Below, piece by piece: positions 1 to 8,304 of a DNA stretch of 64,000 bases; positions within the stretch are counted from its first letter, which is position 1, and the number at the start of each line of letters is the position of its first letter. The DNA lies in contig JBKBHS010000002.1 in NCBI GenBank assembly GCA_046299555.1, positions 186,001 to 250,000 on the forward strand, read 5' to 3'. The position numbers were made by a program, and so were the translations under genes. The notes under the pieces were generated by a model, which saw only the letters and a program-made list of their open reading frames with translations, made no database searches and had not been told where the DNA came from. The stretch is from CALKJP01 sp046299555. GTDB lineage: Bacteria > Bacteroidota > Bacteroidia > JACCXN01.

Positions 1-408
1 TATTATAGCAGGCATTACATTTATTTCGTTTTTATTAACTTTAAATAATCCTTGTAATCCATTCTCTTTAACATACAGCTGTTTTAATGCGAATAAAAAA
101 TAACGGCAATCAGTGCCATTAAACGTACGGTGTACAAATTTTTCAAATGGTTTAAAATCATTTTTACCTGCATTGATTATAAAATCATGCGGAGCCATAT
201 CCATCAGCTTAACCAACTTATGTCCGTTTTGAATAATCGATTTTCGCTGACCCCAGGCTATAGTAGCCATTAGAAAAGCTGAAATTTCTATATCTTCTTT
301 TTTAGTAAATAAATGCGGAATGCAAATGGGGTCGTTTTCAATAAATGTAGGCTGATTATATAAGATTACCTTTTCGTCTAAAAACGCTTTAATTTCTTCC
401 AGCTGCAT
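1..408 (-). CDS. TIGR02757 (DUF2400) family protein, 3' part missing
   Basis: The first 136 codons of a gene that runs off the left edge of the window. The protein resembles the TIGR02757/DUF2400 family, cytoplasmic proteins of about 250 residues that are common in Bacteroidota and have no proven function. The family-like stretch is residues 26-50, including IPHLFTKKEDIEISAF and TIAWGQRKSI. The ATG at 408 is the first in frame and lies only 4 bp after the stop of the lipocalin gene, so it is probably the last gene of the ispH-lipocalin operon. Family assignment is by recognition of the N-terminal half only; about half of the protein is outside the window. Confidence 0.72.
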   Translation of the reverse strand, partial: MQLEEIKAFLDEKVILYNQPTFIENDPICIPHLFTKKEDIEISAFLMATIAWGQRKSIIQNGHKLVKLMDMAPHDFIINAGKNDFKPFEKFVHRTFNGTDCRYFLFALKQLYVKENGLQGLFKVNKNEINVMPAII

Positions 409-412
409 ACTT

Positions 413-949
413 CTAGCAATCTTGCGCTACAAACTCGATTTTAGAAGTATCGAATCCTTGATTTTTAGCTTGCAGTAGCAAGTTTTGAATGATATCAGAA
501 TCCGGTTTTTTCTCACGTGATAATATCCATAAGTATTTTCGGTTAGGATGTCCTACCATTGCATATTGGTAATTTTCATCCAATGCAATAACCCAATAAT
601 CACCGGCAAAGGGCCAGAAAAAACGCACTTTCAGTTTTGCTGTTTCATTTGCATCGGGAATCCATGCTGTGCCTTTTATTTCGCTAATTTTAGAGGTGTC
701 TGAAATTTTATGTCCTTTATTCCATACTTCAATTTTACCATTTTCTTTAATGGTGTAAGTGGCGGTTACACATTTTAAAGAACTTTCGAAACTACTTGGA
801 AAACGAACAATTTCATACCATGTGCCAGCGTATTTTTCGAGCTCTACCTTTTTCACTACTTGTAAATCTTTGTTTCCCGAACAGCTAAAGGTAAATAACG
901 CTATCATACCTAAGATTCCAATTAAAATTGATTTTCTATTAAATGGCAT
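413..949 (-). CDS. lipocalin family lipoprotein (Blc-like)
   Basis: A 178-residue bacterial lipocalin, an eight-stranded barrel family that binds small hydrophobic ligands in the envelope. The N terminus is a lipoprotein signal: basic start, hydrophobic core, and a lipobox ending at Cys23 (FTFSC). The lipocalin signature YAGTWYE follows at residues 40-46, and the length fits the Blc family. The start overlaps the 3' end of ispH by 11 bp, which suggests translational coupling, and the next gene starts 4 bp after the stop. The ligand cannot be read from sequence; Blc homologues bind lysophospholipids or fatty acids. Family call is firm, role is inferred. Confidence 0.88.
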   Translation of the reverse strand: MPFNRKSILIGILGMIALFTFSCSGNKDLQVVKKVELEKYAGTWYEIVRFPSSFESSLKCVTATYTIKENGKIEVWNKGHKISDTSKISEIKGTAWIPDANETAKLKVRFFWPFAGDYWVIALDENYQYAMVGHPNRKYLWILSREKKPDSDIIQNLLLQAKNQGFDTSKIEFVAQDC

Positions 950-2174
950 AAACGCTTTGTATTTCTTTTAAAACATCGTTCACACTTTTTTGCGCCTTGT
1001 AAAAATCGAGTAATTTATGTAAAACTCTTTCTACAACAGCATCAGGGCATGAAGCGCCACTGGTTAAAATAATGGTAGGTTTTTCTTTTTTAGGTAAATA
1101 GTTTTTGGTAATTAAATGCTTCTTTTCATGATAATTAAAGTGGTGAATTTCTTCATCCGATTTTATTTCATGTTCGTTACAAATAAAATAAGTAGGAAAT
1201 TTTCGCTCCAGCAGCTCCACCAAATGAGATGTATTAGAACTATTATACCCTCCTACTACAATTGCTAAATCAGCATTTTGATTTAATAAACCATAAGTAG
1301 CATCTTGATTATCGTTGGTAGCATAACATAGAGTATCTCTCGTGTCGGCAAAATGATTTTTGTAATTGGCCTCACCATATTTTTCAGTAATAACCTGCTT
1401 TAAAAACTCAGCAATTTCCTGAGTTTCTGTTGCCAACATGGTTGTTTGATTTACCACTCCTATTCTGGTGAGGTGTTTTTCAGGATCAAAACCTTCGGAA
1501 TAACGATTTTCAAATAAGGTGTAAAAATCAGCGCTTGATAATTCTCCCTTGATTATGGCTGCTAATTTTTTAGCATCTTCCATATCTTTAATTATTACTG
1601 AAGGCGCATTGGCTTTACTGTGCGAAAATGTAGCACGAGTTTCTTCATGACGATGTTTGCCATGTATAATAATGGTAAAATCATCTGCTCCTAACTTTTC
1701 CGATTTTTTCCAAACACGCTCTACAAAAGGACAGGTTGTATTGTATTTATTTACTTCTATACCTTTTTGTGCTAATTTCTCTTCAATTTCTAAAGTGGTT
1801 CCAAAGGCAGGAATAATTACTATGTCATCACTTGTTAATTTATCAATATCATACAACACATTGCCTTCCGTATCCATTAAAAATTGCATTCCTCTATCTT
1901 GCAAATCTTTATTTACATCCGGATTATGAATCATTTGACTCAAAAGAAAAATCCTTTTTCCCGGATTTTCTTCCAACGCACGATAAGAAATTTCAATGGC
2001 ATTTTCAACTCCATAACAAAATCCGAAATGGCGCGCAATATAAAATTGCACATTTCCAAAATCAAGCAAGGTGGGAGTAAAATCTTTTTTCTTTGAATCG
2101 TGTTGTTTACGAATTTCTTTTATTTGACTAATGATTTTACTTCTGTAAAAATTGGGAATATTAAAAGATTTCAT
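939..2174 (-). CDS. ispH: 4-hydroxy-3-methylbut-2-enyl diphosphate reductase
   Basis: IspH (LytB) performs the last step of the MEP isoprenoid pathway, reducing HMBPP to IPP and DMAPP with a [4Fe-4S] cluster. The three cluster cysteines are visible: Cys53 in GFCYGV, Cys148 in NTTCPF and Cys376 in TSGASCPD. Conserved histidines in MIHNP (His83) and IIHGKHRHEE (His171) are present. At 411 residues it is the long form, with an N-terminal extension of about 40 residues compared with the roughly 310-residue E. coli enzyme; long forms also occur in cyanobacteria and other Bacteroidota. It is the first gene of a compact minus-strand cluster, overlapping the lipocalin start by 11 bp. Confidence 0.96.
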   Translation of the reverse strand: MKSFNIPNFYRSKIISQIKEIRKQHDSKKKDFTPTLLDFGNVQFYIARHFGFCYGVENAIEISYRALEENPGKRIFLLSQMIHNPDVNKDLQDRGMQFLMDTEGNVLYDIDKLTSDDIVIIPAFGTTLEIEEKLAQKGIEVNKYNTTCPFVERVWKKSEKLGADDFTIIIHGKHRHEETRATFSHSKANAPSVIIKDMEDAKKLAAIIKGELSSADFYTLFENRYSEGFDPEKHLTRIGVVNQTTMLATETQEIAEFLKQVITEKYGEANYKNHFADTRDTLCYATNDNQDATYGLLNQNADLAIVVGGYNSSNTSHLVELLERKFPTYFICNEHEIKSDEEIHHFNYHEKKHLITKNYLPKKEKPTIILTSGASCPDAVVERVLHKLLDFYKAQKSVNDVLKEIQSVYAI

Positions 2175-2323
2175 TTTTAAAATTTAGATTTTATGGAATT
2201 TGATTGTATTTTTAAACGCACTGTTATTTCAACACGAAATTACCAATTTTGTTTTGCATAACAATTTTAATTTTAGCTTCACACCTTACAAATTGAAAAA
2301 TGTTATATTCGTTTAATTAATTT

Positions 2324-2806
2324 ATGAAGAAAAAAAAGAAAAAAGAAAAATTATTAATTGGGCGCGTAGAAGAAGTAGATTTTACAGAATTGGAATTATT
2401 TGGTGTACAAGCTAAAATTGATACCGGAGCATATACTACGGCTTTGCATTGTCAGGACATATATGAATCACGTGAAAATGGAATTAAAGTTTTATATTTT
2501 AAACCATTGGATAAAGACCATCCTTTATATACTGAACAAGAAATACGTGTGCAAAAATATGCTCGAAAAAAAATTAAAAATTCATTCGGACAAATTGAAA
2601 CACGATTTGTAATATCAACAAAAATAAAAATAGGAAATAAAGAAGTTGAAACTGACATTTCATTAGCCGATAGAGCTAACATGCGCTATCCTGTTTTACT
2701 TGGGAGAAAACTATTGTCAAAAGGTTTTTTAATTGACGTAAATAAGCAATACATTCAAAAAAAACTTAAAGAGAAAATGCAAAAAAAGAATAATAAAATA
2801 AATTAA
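2324..2806 (+). CDS. RimK-associated retropepsin-like peptidase (PF05618, 'ATP-dependent zinc protease')
   Basis: A 160-residue cytoplasmic protein of the PF05618 family, often named ATP-dependent zinc protease or RimB-like. The sequence has the retropepsin signature [12 protein letters not shown] with the presumed catalytic Asp33 in IDTGA, and the conserved C-terminal stretch [10 protein letters not shown]. The N terminus is a run of lysines (MKKKKKKEK) before the conserved IGRVEEVDF; the only earlier signal is the gene boundary, so the start is the first ATG. rimK begins 13 bp after the stop. Family members are frequently found beside RimK-type ATP-grasp ligases, so trimming or regulating the glutamate-tagged product is the likely job, though the substrate is not known here. 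Confidence 0.86.
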   Translation: MKKKKKKEKLLIGRVEEVDFTELELFGVQAKIDTGAYTTALHCQDIYESRENGIKVLYFKPLDKDHPLYTEQEIRVQKYARKKIKNSFGQIETRFVISTKIKIGNKEVETDISLADRANMRYPVLLGRKLLSKGFLIDVNKQYIQKKLKEKMQKKNNKIN

Positions 2807-2819
2807 TAATAAAGAATTA

Positions 2820-3725
2820 ATGAAAATTGCCATTTTATCCAGAAATTCCAAGTTGTATTCTACCAAAAGATTGGTTGAAGCAGCACAACAAAGAGGTCAT
2901 GAAGTTGTTGTTTTAGACCACTCCAAATGCGACCTTGTAATTGAAAAAGGAAAACCTGCCATACATTATAAAGGCGAAGAAGTTAAAGGAATTGATGCAG
3001 TAATACCTCGAATTGGAGCCTCTATAACATTTTATGGAACAGCCGTGGTTCGTCAATTTGAAATGATGCATGTATTTACGGCAGTTGAATCGCAGGCTAT
3101 TGCTCGTTCGCGCGATAAACTAAGAAGCCTACAATTGCTTGCACGTGCAGGACTTGGAATGCCTAAAACCATGTTTACCAATCATTCAAAAGACGTTGAC
3201 AAGGTAATAGAAAAATTAGGTGGTGCACCGGTTGTTATAAAACTTTTAGAAGGAACACAAGGGCTTGGAGTGGTATTGGCAGAAACCGATAAAGCTGCAC
3301 TATCGGTAATTGAAGCTTTTTATGATTTAAAACAACGCATCATTGTTCAGGAATTTATTGCAGAAGCAAAAGGCGCAGATATAAGAGCTTTTGTGGTTAA
3401 TGGCGAAGTTGTTGGTGCCATGAAAAGACAAGGAAAAGAAGGCGAGTTTCGCTCCAATTTACACAGAGGCGGAACAGCCAAACTTATTAAACTAACAAGA
3501 GCTGAAAAAGCAGCTGCTCTAAAAGCTGCCAAAACTTTAGGCTTAGCCATTGCCGGAGTAGATATGCTTCAATCTAAAAGAGGTCCTTTAATTTTGGAAG
3601 TTAATTCATCACCGGGTTTAGAAGGAATTGAAAAAGCAACAGGTATAGATATTGCCGGTAAAATAATTGAATATGTAGAGAAAAATGCCAAAGGCAAAGG
3701 ATCAAAAGATAAAATAAAAAAATAA
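2820..3725 (+). CDS. rimK: RimK family ATP-grasp ligase (ribosomal protein S6--L-glutamate ligase)
   Basis: A 301-residue ATP-grasp ligase matching RimK, which adds glutamate residues to the C terminus of ribosomal protein S6 and can also make poly-alpha-glutamate. The N-terminal domain ([17 protein letters not shown]) and the stretch [20 protein letters not shown] are typical of RimK. The ATP-grasp fold follows with [15 protein letters not shown], the lysine strand [15 protein letters not shown], the QEFI hinge at about 178 and the metal-binding [14 protein letters not shown] near residue 260. It sits between a RimB-like peptidase and an AstE-like hydrolase, the latter starting immediately after its TAA. 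The S6 target is inferred from the family; the actual acceptor could differ. Confidence 0.93.
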   Translation: MKIAILSRNSKLYSTKRLVEAAQQRGHEVVVLDHSKCDLVIEKGKPAIHYKGEEVKGIDAVIPRIGASITFYGTAVVRQFEMMHVFTAVESQAIARSRDKLRSLQLLARAGLGMPKTMFTNHSKDVDKVIEKLGGAPVVIKLLEGTQGLGVVLAETDKAALSVIEAFYDLKQRIIVQEFIAEAKGADIRAFVVNGEVVGAMKRQGKEGEFRSNLHRGGTAKLIKLTRAEKAAALKAAKTLGLAIAGVDMLQSKRGPLILEVNSSPGLEGIEKATGIDIAGKIIEYVEKNAKGKGSKDKIKK

Positions 3726-4694
3726 ATGCCTGAATTTATAGAAATAAATGGTGCTAAGATTGCGAAAGGTGAAACAAAACAAGTGCCTTTAAACTCATAT
3801 TCCTTACCTACCCATAATAAAATTGAAATTCCGGTTTCTGTTTATCGTTCAATCAACGATGGTCCAACGGTACTTTTATTAGCAGGCATGCATGGTGAAG
3901 AATTAAATGGGATTGAAATTATACGCAGATTATTAATTCGTAATATTTTTAATCATTTGCGTTGCGGAACGGTTATAACTATTCCCGTAATAAATGTTAT
4001 TTCATTTTTATACGGTACTCGTGAATTACCTGATGGAAAAGACTTAAATCGTTGTTTCCCGGGTTCAGAAACAGGTTCATTAGGTAGCCGCATTGCGCAT
4101 GATTTAATGGAGAAAATTATTCCTCAAATAGATATTGGAATTGATTTTCATACAGGAGGTGCCAGCATTAGTAATTACCCGCAGATACGCTGTGTTTTCA
4201 GTGATGCTACGAATATAGAGCTAGCTGAAAAATTTGGAGCTCCTTTTACTCTTAATGCTCCTTTTAGAGATAAATCATTAAGAAAAGAAGCAGCTCGAAT
4301 AGGGAAACATATATTAGTATACGAAGGTGGAGAATCATCGCGATGGGACGAATATTCAATTAATGAAGGAGTTGATGGCTGTTTACGATTATTAAATAAT
4401 TTAGGAATGACACATGTTACCGTGCCCGATAATCAAACTAAAATTATTCCAAAAACTACATGGATAAGAGCTCGTCATTCCGGCTTATTTTATGCCTATA
4501 AGAAATATGGTCAATTTATACGTAAAGACGAAGTAATTGGTGCCATTGCCGATCCATTTGGCGAAGTAGAATATAAAATTAAATCGCCCGCTAATGGTTA
4601 TATTGTTGGATTAAATAATAAACCTATGATTAACCAAGGAGATGCTATTATTCACGTTGGCATAAACGATCATTTGCATCTTACTTTTGAATAG
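3726..4694 (+). CDS. succinylglutamate desuccinylase/aspartoacylase family hydrolase
   Basis: A 322-residue zinc amidohydrolase of the AstE/AspA family (carboxypeptidase A fold), which cleaves N-acyl amino acids or terminal amide bonds. Expected zinc ligands are visible: His56 and Glu59 in GMHGEE, and His142 in DFHTGG. DLNRCFPG (about 107-114) supplies the substrate-carboxylate arginine, and VYEGGES (about 199-204) the catalytic glutamate region. The C-terminal about 80 residues (EVIGAIADPFGEVEYKIKSPANGYIVG) form the usual beta-rich domain. The ATG follows the rimK stop without any spacer, so the two are almost certainly co-translated. This context suggests it acts on glutamate-tagged products rather than in arginine catabolism; no other ast genes are nearby. 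Confidence 0.88.
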   Translation: MPEFIEINGAKIAKGETKQVPLNSYSLPTHNKIEIPVSVYRSINDGPTVLLLAGMHGEELNGIEIIRRLLIRNIFNHLRCGTVITIPVINVISFLYGTRELPDGKDLNRCFPGSETGSLGSRIAHDLMEKIIPQIDIGIDFHTGGASISNYPQIRCVFSDATNIELAEKFGAPFTLNAPFRDKSLRKEAARIGKHILVYEGGESSRWDEYSINEGVDGCLRLLNNLGMTHVTVPDNQTKIIPKTTWIRARHSGLFYAYKKYGQFIRKDEVIGAIADPFGEVEYKIKSPANGYIVGLNNKPMINQGDAIIHVGINDHLHLTFE

Positions 4695-4723
4695 AATAAT
4701 GTTATAACATTAAAAACTAAGAA

Positions 4724-5692
4724 ATGAAAACAATAGCTGTTTTTACCTCGGGTGGAGATTCTCCCGGCATGAATGCCTGTATTAGAGCGGTTGTCAGAAC
4801 TGCTGCTTATTATGGAATTAAAACCAAGGGAATAATCGGAGGCTATCAAGGAATGATAGAAAATGAGTTTGTTGATTTAGATATAAAAGCTGTTGCCAAT
4901 ATTATACAACGTGGTGGTACTATACTAAAAACTGCCCGCAGCAAAGATTTCATGACTTTGGAAGGACGAGAAAAAGCATTACAAAATTTAAAAGCTCAAG
5001 GAATTGATGGAATTATTGCCATAGGTGGCGATGGAACTTTTAAAGGAGCTTTGGAATTTTCTAAAATTTCGGATATTCCAATGGTTGGATGTCCGGGAAC
5101 TATTGATAATGATTTAATCGGAACTGATTTTACCATTGGTTATGATACCGCCATCAATACCGTTGTAGAAGCTGTTGATAAAATTAGAGATACAGCCGAA
5201 TCGCACAATCGCGTTTTTGTGGTGGAAGTAATGGGTCGCGATGCAGGTTTAATTGCACTTAGAAGCGGTATTGCCTGTGGCGCAGAAGAAATATTTATCC
5301 CTGAAACAAGGTCAGACTTAGATAATCTAATTCAAAAATTAGCAAAAGGAAGAAAAGATAAATCCTCTAAAATTATTATGGTAGCCGAAGGCGATGAAGC
5401 CGGAGGAGCTTTTCAGGTATCAAAAGTTATAAAAGAAAAACTACCGGATTTAGATGTAAGAGTATCCATTCTTGGTCACATACAAAGAGGCGGCTCACCT
5501 ACTTGTATGGAGCGTGTAAATGCCAGCAGAATGGGATTTGCAGCTGTAGAAGCTCTAAAAGACGGTAAAAACATGGTTATGATTGGTATTGTAAATATGA
5601 ATATTGCTTACACTCCTTTTGAAAAAGCAGTAAAGCATATCGAAGCTCCACATCCTGATTTATTGCGCATGATGGATATTTTATCGATGTAA
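4724..5692 (+). CDS. pfkA: ATP-dependent 6-phosphofructokinase
   Basis: PfkA phosphorylates fructose 6-phosphate to fructose 1,6-bisphosphate, the committed step of glycolysis. The 322-residue length is that of the bacterial enzyme. Key motifs are GGDSPGMN (10-17, nucleotide loop), GGDGTFKG (101-108), PGTIDND (124-130) with catalytic Asp128, and IQRGGSP near residue 266. Gly104 in GGDG and Gly125 in PGTIDND are the residues expected of ATP-dependent enzymes; pyrophosphate-dependent enzymes carry Asp and Lys there. The gene starts 29 bp after the AstE-like gene and ends 7 bp before priA, so it is probably part of the same transcript. Confidence 0.97.
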   Translation: MKTIAVFTSGGDSPGMNACIRAVVRTAAYYGIKTKGIIGGYQGMIENEFVDLDIKAVANIIQRGGTILKTARSKDFMTLEGREKALQNLKAQGIDGIIAIGGDGTFKGALEFSKISDIPMVGCPGTIDNDLIGTDFTIGYDTAINTVVEAVDKIRDTAESHNRVFVVEVMGRDAGLIALRSGIACGAEEIFIPETRSDLDNLIQKLAKGRKDKSSKIIMVAEGDEAGGAFQVSKVIKEKLPDLDVRVSILGHIQRGGSPTCMERVNASRMGFAAVEALKDGKNMVMIGIVNMNIAYTPFEKAVKHIEAPHPDLLRMMDILSM

Positions 5693-5699
5693 TAAAGAT

Positions 5700-8195
5700 A
5701 TGTCCACAACGCTATTTGTTGATGTAATAGTTCCTTTGCCCTTGCAAAGTTTATTTACCTATCGTGTACCTCGCGATTGGAATGAAATGGTACATGTAGG
5801 TAAACGGGTGGTGGTTCAATTTGGAAAAAATAAACTTTATACGGCTATCATTTACAAAATTCATGATAAGCCTCCTTTGCAATATGAAGCAAAATACATT
5901 GAAAATATATTAGATGAGCACCCCATAATTACTGCGCCTCAGCTTAAATTATGGGAATGGATGGCCAACTACTATATGTGCGCTTTAGGCGAAGTAATGA
6001 ATGCAGCTTTACCTTCGGGTTTAAAACTATCCAGCGAAACTAAAATAGTTTTAAATCCTGCTTTTAATGATGCAGATTGCTTAAACGATAAAGAATATCT
6101 GATTTATGAAGCGCTTACACTAAAGCACGTTTTAAGCATGCAGGAAGTGGCAGAAATTCTGGAATTAAAACAAGTACATAGAGTTATAAAATCTATGCTT
6201 GAAAAAGCTGCTATTAGAGTACAAGAAGAAATAAAAGAAAAATTCAAACCACGAATAGAGAGCTTTGTAAAATTAAATCCCATTTATTTACAAGATGAAC
6301 GTCTTTTAAAAGAAGCCTTTGATAAGCTGGAAAAAAAAGCTCCCAAACAATTGGAAGTACTAATGGCCTATATTCATCATTCCAAGTGTTTTAGCGAAAA
6401 TCCTATTGAAATAAAAAAATCTTTTTTAAACGAAAGTGTTGAAGGTGCCGATGCCGCTATAAAATCGCTTGTTAAGAAGAATATATTGGAGCTTTATGAA
6501 GTTGAAACTGGCCGATTAAAACAAGATGAAAGCATTACTACTGCAAACATTATTTTCAGCGAACATCAACAAAAAGCTTTTGATGAAATAAAAAAATCAT
6601 TTACTGAAAAGGATATTGTTTTATTGCATGGCGTAACATCGAGTGGAAAAACAGAAATTTATATTCGATTGATAGAAGAAGTTTTGCAACAAGGCAAACA
6701 AGTGTTATACCTTCTTCCTGAAATTGCATTAACGGCACAAATAATTAATCGTTTACAAAAACATTTTGGGAAAAATGTAGGCGTTTATCATTCCAAATAC
6801 AACGAAAATGAACGTGTTGAAATTTGGAATAATGTTTTAGCACAAGCCAATAATTCAATTTATGCCCAACAAGAACCTTACAAAGTAATTTTAGGTGCAC
6901 GTTCTGCGCTTTTCCTCCCCTACTCCAATTTAGGATTGGTAATAGTGGACGAAGAACATGAAAGCAGTTTTAAACAATTTGATCCTGCCCCACGCTATCA
7001 TGCACGCGATGCAGCTTTGGTTTTAGCGAGCATTCACAAAGCAAAAACATTATTGGGCTCTGCTACTCCGGCTATTGAAACTTATTTTAATGCACAAAGC
7101 GGGAAGTATGGTTTGGTTGAATTATTTCAGCGCTATGGTGGAATTCAAATGCCTGAAATATTAATTGCGGATATAAAAGACAATACCCGTAAAAAGAAAA
7201 TGCATGGAATTTTTACAGAACTTTTATTTCAAGCTATTGGTGAGGCTTTAGAAAACAAACAACAAATAATCTTATTTCAAAACCGGAGAGGCTACGCTCC
7301 TATTTATCAATGCCAAACTTGCGGTTGGATACCCATGTGCAAAAGCTGCGATGTAAGTTTAACCTACCATAAACATCAACATAAATTAATTTGCCATTAT
7401 TGCGGCTATAATGAAAGTGTACCTAAAAAATGTGGCGCATGCGGAAGTAACGATATACGCATGAAAGGATTTGGCACGGAGCGAATTGAGGACGAGATTA
7501 GTTTATTATTCCCTAATGCCCGTGTAGCACGTTTAGACTTAGACACATCACGAACTAAAAATGCACACAAGCAAATTATCAACGATTTGGAAGATCAGCG
7601 AATTGATATCCTTGTTGGAACACAAATGGTAACCAAAGGACTCGATTTTGATAACGTTGCATTAGTTGGAATTTTAAATGCCGATAGTTTATTAAACTAT
7701 CCTGATTTTCGTTCTTTTGAAAGAAGCTATCAATTAATGGCTCAGGTTGCAGGTAGAGCCGGAAGAAAAAACAAACGCGGTAAAGTAATTATTCAAACAT
7801 GGCAGCCACAACACCCTATTATTCAACAAGTAGTTGACAATAATTATTTAGGCATGTACACCAGCGAATTACACCAGCGTCTTGAATTCAAATATCCGCC
7901 ATATTATAAATTAATTCAACTAACATTAAAACATAAAGAAATTGAGCCATTAAATGAGGCTTCAAAATTTTTAGCGGATAAATTAAAAGAGAAATTTGGC
8001 AAACGCGTATTAGGTCCGGAATTCCCTGCAATAGCTCGAATCAGAAATTTATATCTGAAAAATATTTTAATTAAGATTGAACGTGAAGCAAGTACTAAAC
8101 AAGCCAAAAATGTTATTCAAGAATTAATAGATGAATTTTATACGCATGCTGAATTTAAATCTGTGAAAATATTTGCAGATGTTGATCCGATGTAA
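5700..8195 (+). CDS. priA: primosomal protein N' (replication restart helicase PriA)
   Basis: PriA is the 3'-5' superfamily 2 helicase that recognises stalled forks and reloads the replicative helicase. The 831 residues show an N-terminal DNA-binding domain beginning FVDVIVPLPLQSLFTYRVP, Walker A GVTSSGKT at 311-318, the DEEH box at 417-420, and the paired zinc-binding module with eight cysteines between about 538 and 587 (CQTCGW, CKSC, CHYCGY, CGACGS). GTQMVTKGLDFDNV and QVAGRAGR are the later helicase motifs. It begins 7 bp after pfkA. Downstream there is no clear hairpin terminator, only the tandem-word spacer at 8216-8299. Confidence 0.97.
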   Translation: MSTTLFVDVIVPLPLQSLFTYRVPRDWNEMVHVGKRVVVQFGKNKLYTAIIYKIHDKPPLQYEAKYIENILDEHPIITAPQLKLWEWMANYYMCALGEVMNAALPSGLKLSSETKIVLNPAFNDADCLNDKEYLIYEALTLKHVLSMQEVAEILELKQVHRVIKSMLEKAAIRVQEEIKEKFKPRIESFVKLNPIYLQDERLLKEAFDKLEKKAPKQLEVLMAYIHHSKCFSENPIEIKKSFLNESVEGADAAIKSLVKKNILELYEVETGRLKQDESITTANIIFSEHQQKAFDEIKKSFTEKDIVLLHGVTSSGKTEIYIRLIEEVLQQGKQVLYLLPEIALTAQIINRLQKHFGKNVGVYHSKYNENERVEIWNNVLAQANNSIYAQQEPYKVILGARSALFLPYSNLGLVIVDEEHESSFKQFDPAPRYHARDAALVLASIHKAKTLLGSATPAIETYFNAQSGKYGLVELFQRYGGIQMPEILIADIKDNTRKKKMHGIFTELLFQAIGEALENKQQIILFQNRRGYAPIYQCQTCGWIPMCKSCDVSLTYHKHQHKLICHYCGYNESVPKKCGACGSNDIRMKGFGTERIEDEISLLFPNARVARLDLDTSRTKNAHKQIINDLEDQRIDILVGTQMVTKGLDFDNVALVGILNADSLLNYPDFRSFERSYQLMAQVAGRAGRKNKRGKVIIQTWQPQHPIIQQVVDNNYLGMYTSELHQRLEFKYPPYYKLIQLTLKHKEIEPLNEASKFLADKLKEKFGKRVLGPEFPAIARIRNLYLKNILIKIEREASTKQAKNVIQELIDEFYTHAEFKSVKIFADVDPM

Positions 8196-8215
8196 ATTAC
8201 AAATTTCTATTTGTT

Positions 8216-8255
8216 GAAATTAATTGAGATTAGTTGATATTGATTGAGGTTTAAT
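8216..8255. repeat. four imperfect decamers in the priA/ABC-transporter spacer
   Basis: Four consecutive 10-mers read gaaattaatt, gagattagtt, gatattgatt and gaggtttaat. They start 21 bp after the priA stop and are followed by the octamer array. The sequence is non-coding in both directions. The periodicity is read directly from the sequence; any function is unknown. Confidence 0.6.
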
Positions 8256-8259
8256 ATTG

Positions 8260-8299
8260 TCAAATCATCAAATCATCAAATCACCAAATCACCAAATTA
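8260..8299. repeat. octamer array, five units of YCAAATCA
   Basis: Five tandem 8-bp units: tcaaatca three times, then ccaaatca and ccaaatta. The array ends 5 bp from the stop codon of the minus-strand ABC exporter gene and lies between two converging genes. A second array with the same last two units occurs at 46736-46775, also next to the stop of a minus-strand gene. Too short a period for CRISPR; it resembles a dispersed intergenic repeat. Confidence 0.75.
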
Positions 8300-8304
8300 G
8301 CTAA

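Noticed and set aside
3726..4694. Arginine catabolism gene astE
   Set aside because: Only the fold family matches; astABCD genes are absent and the gene is joined to rimK.
8260..8299. CRISPR array
   Set aside because: Period of 8 bp with no spacers and no cas genes nearby; it is a simple tandem octamer array.
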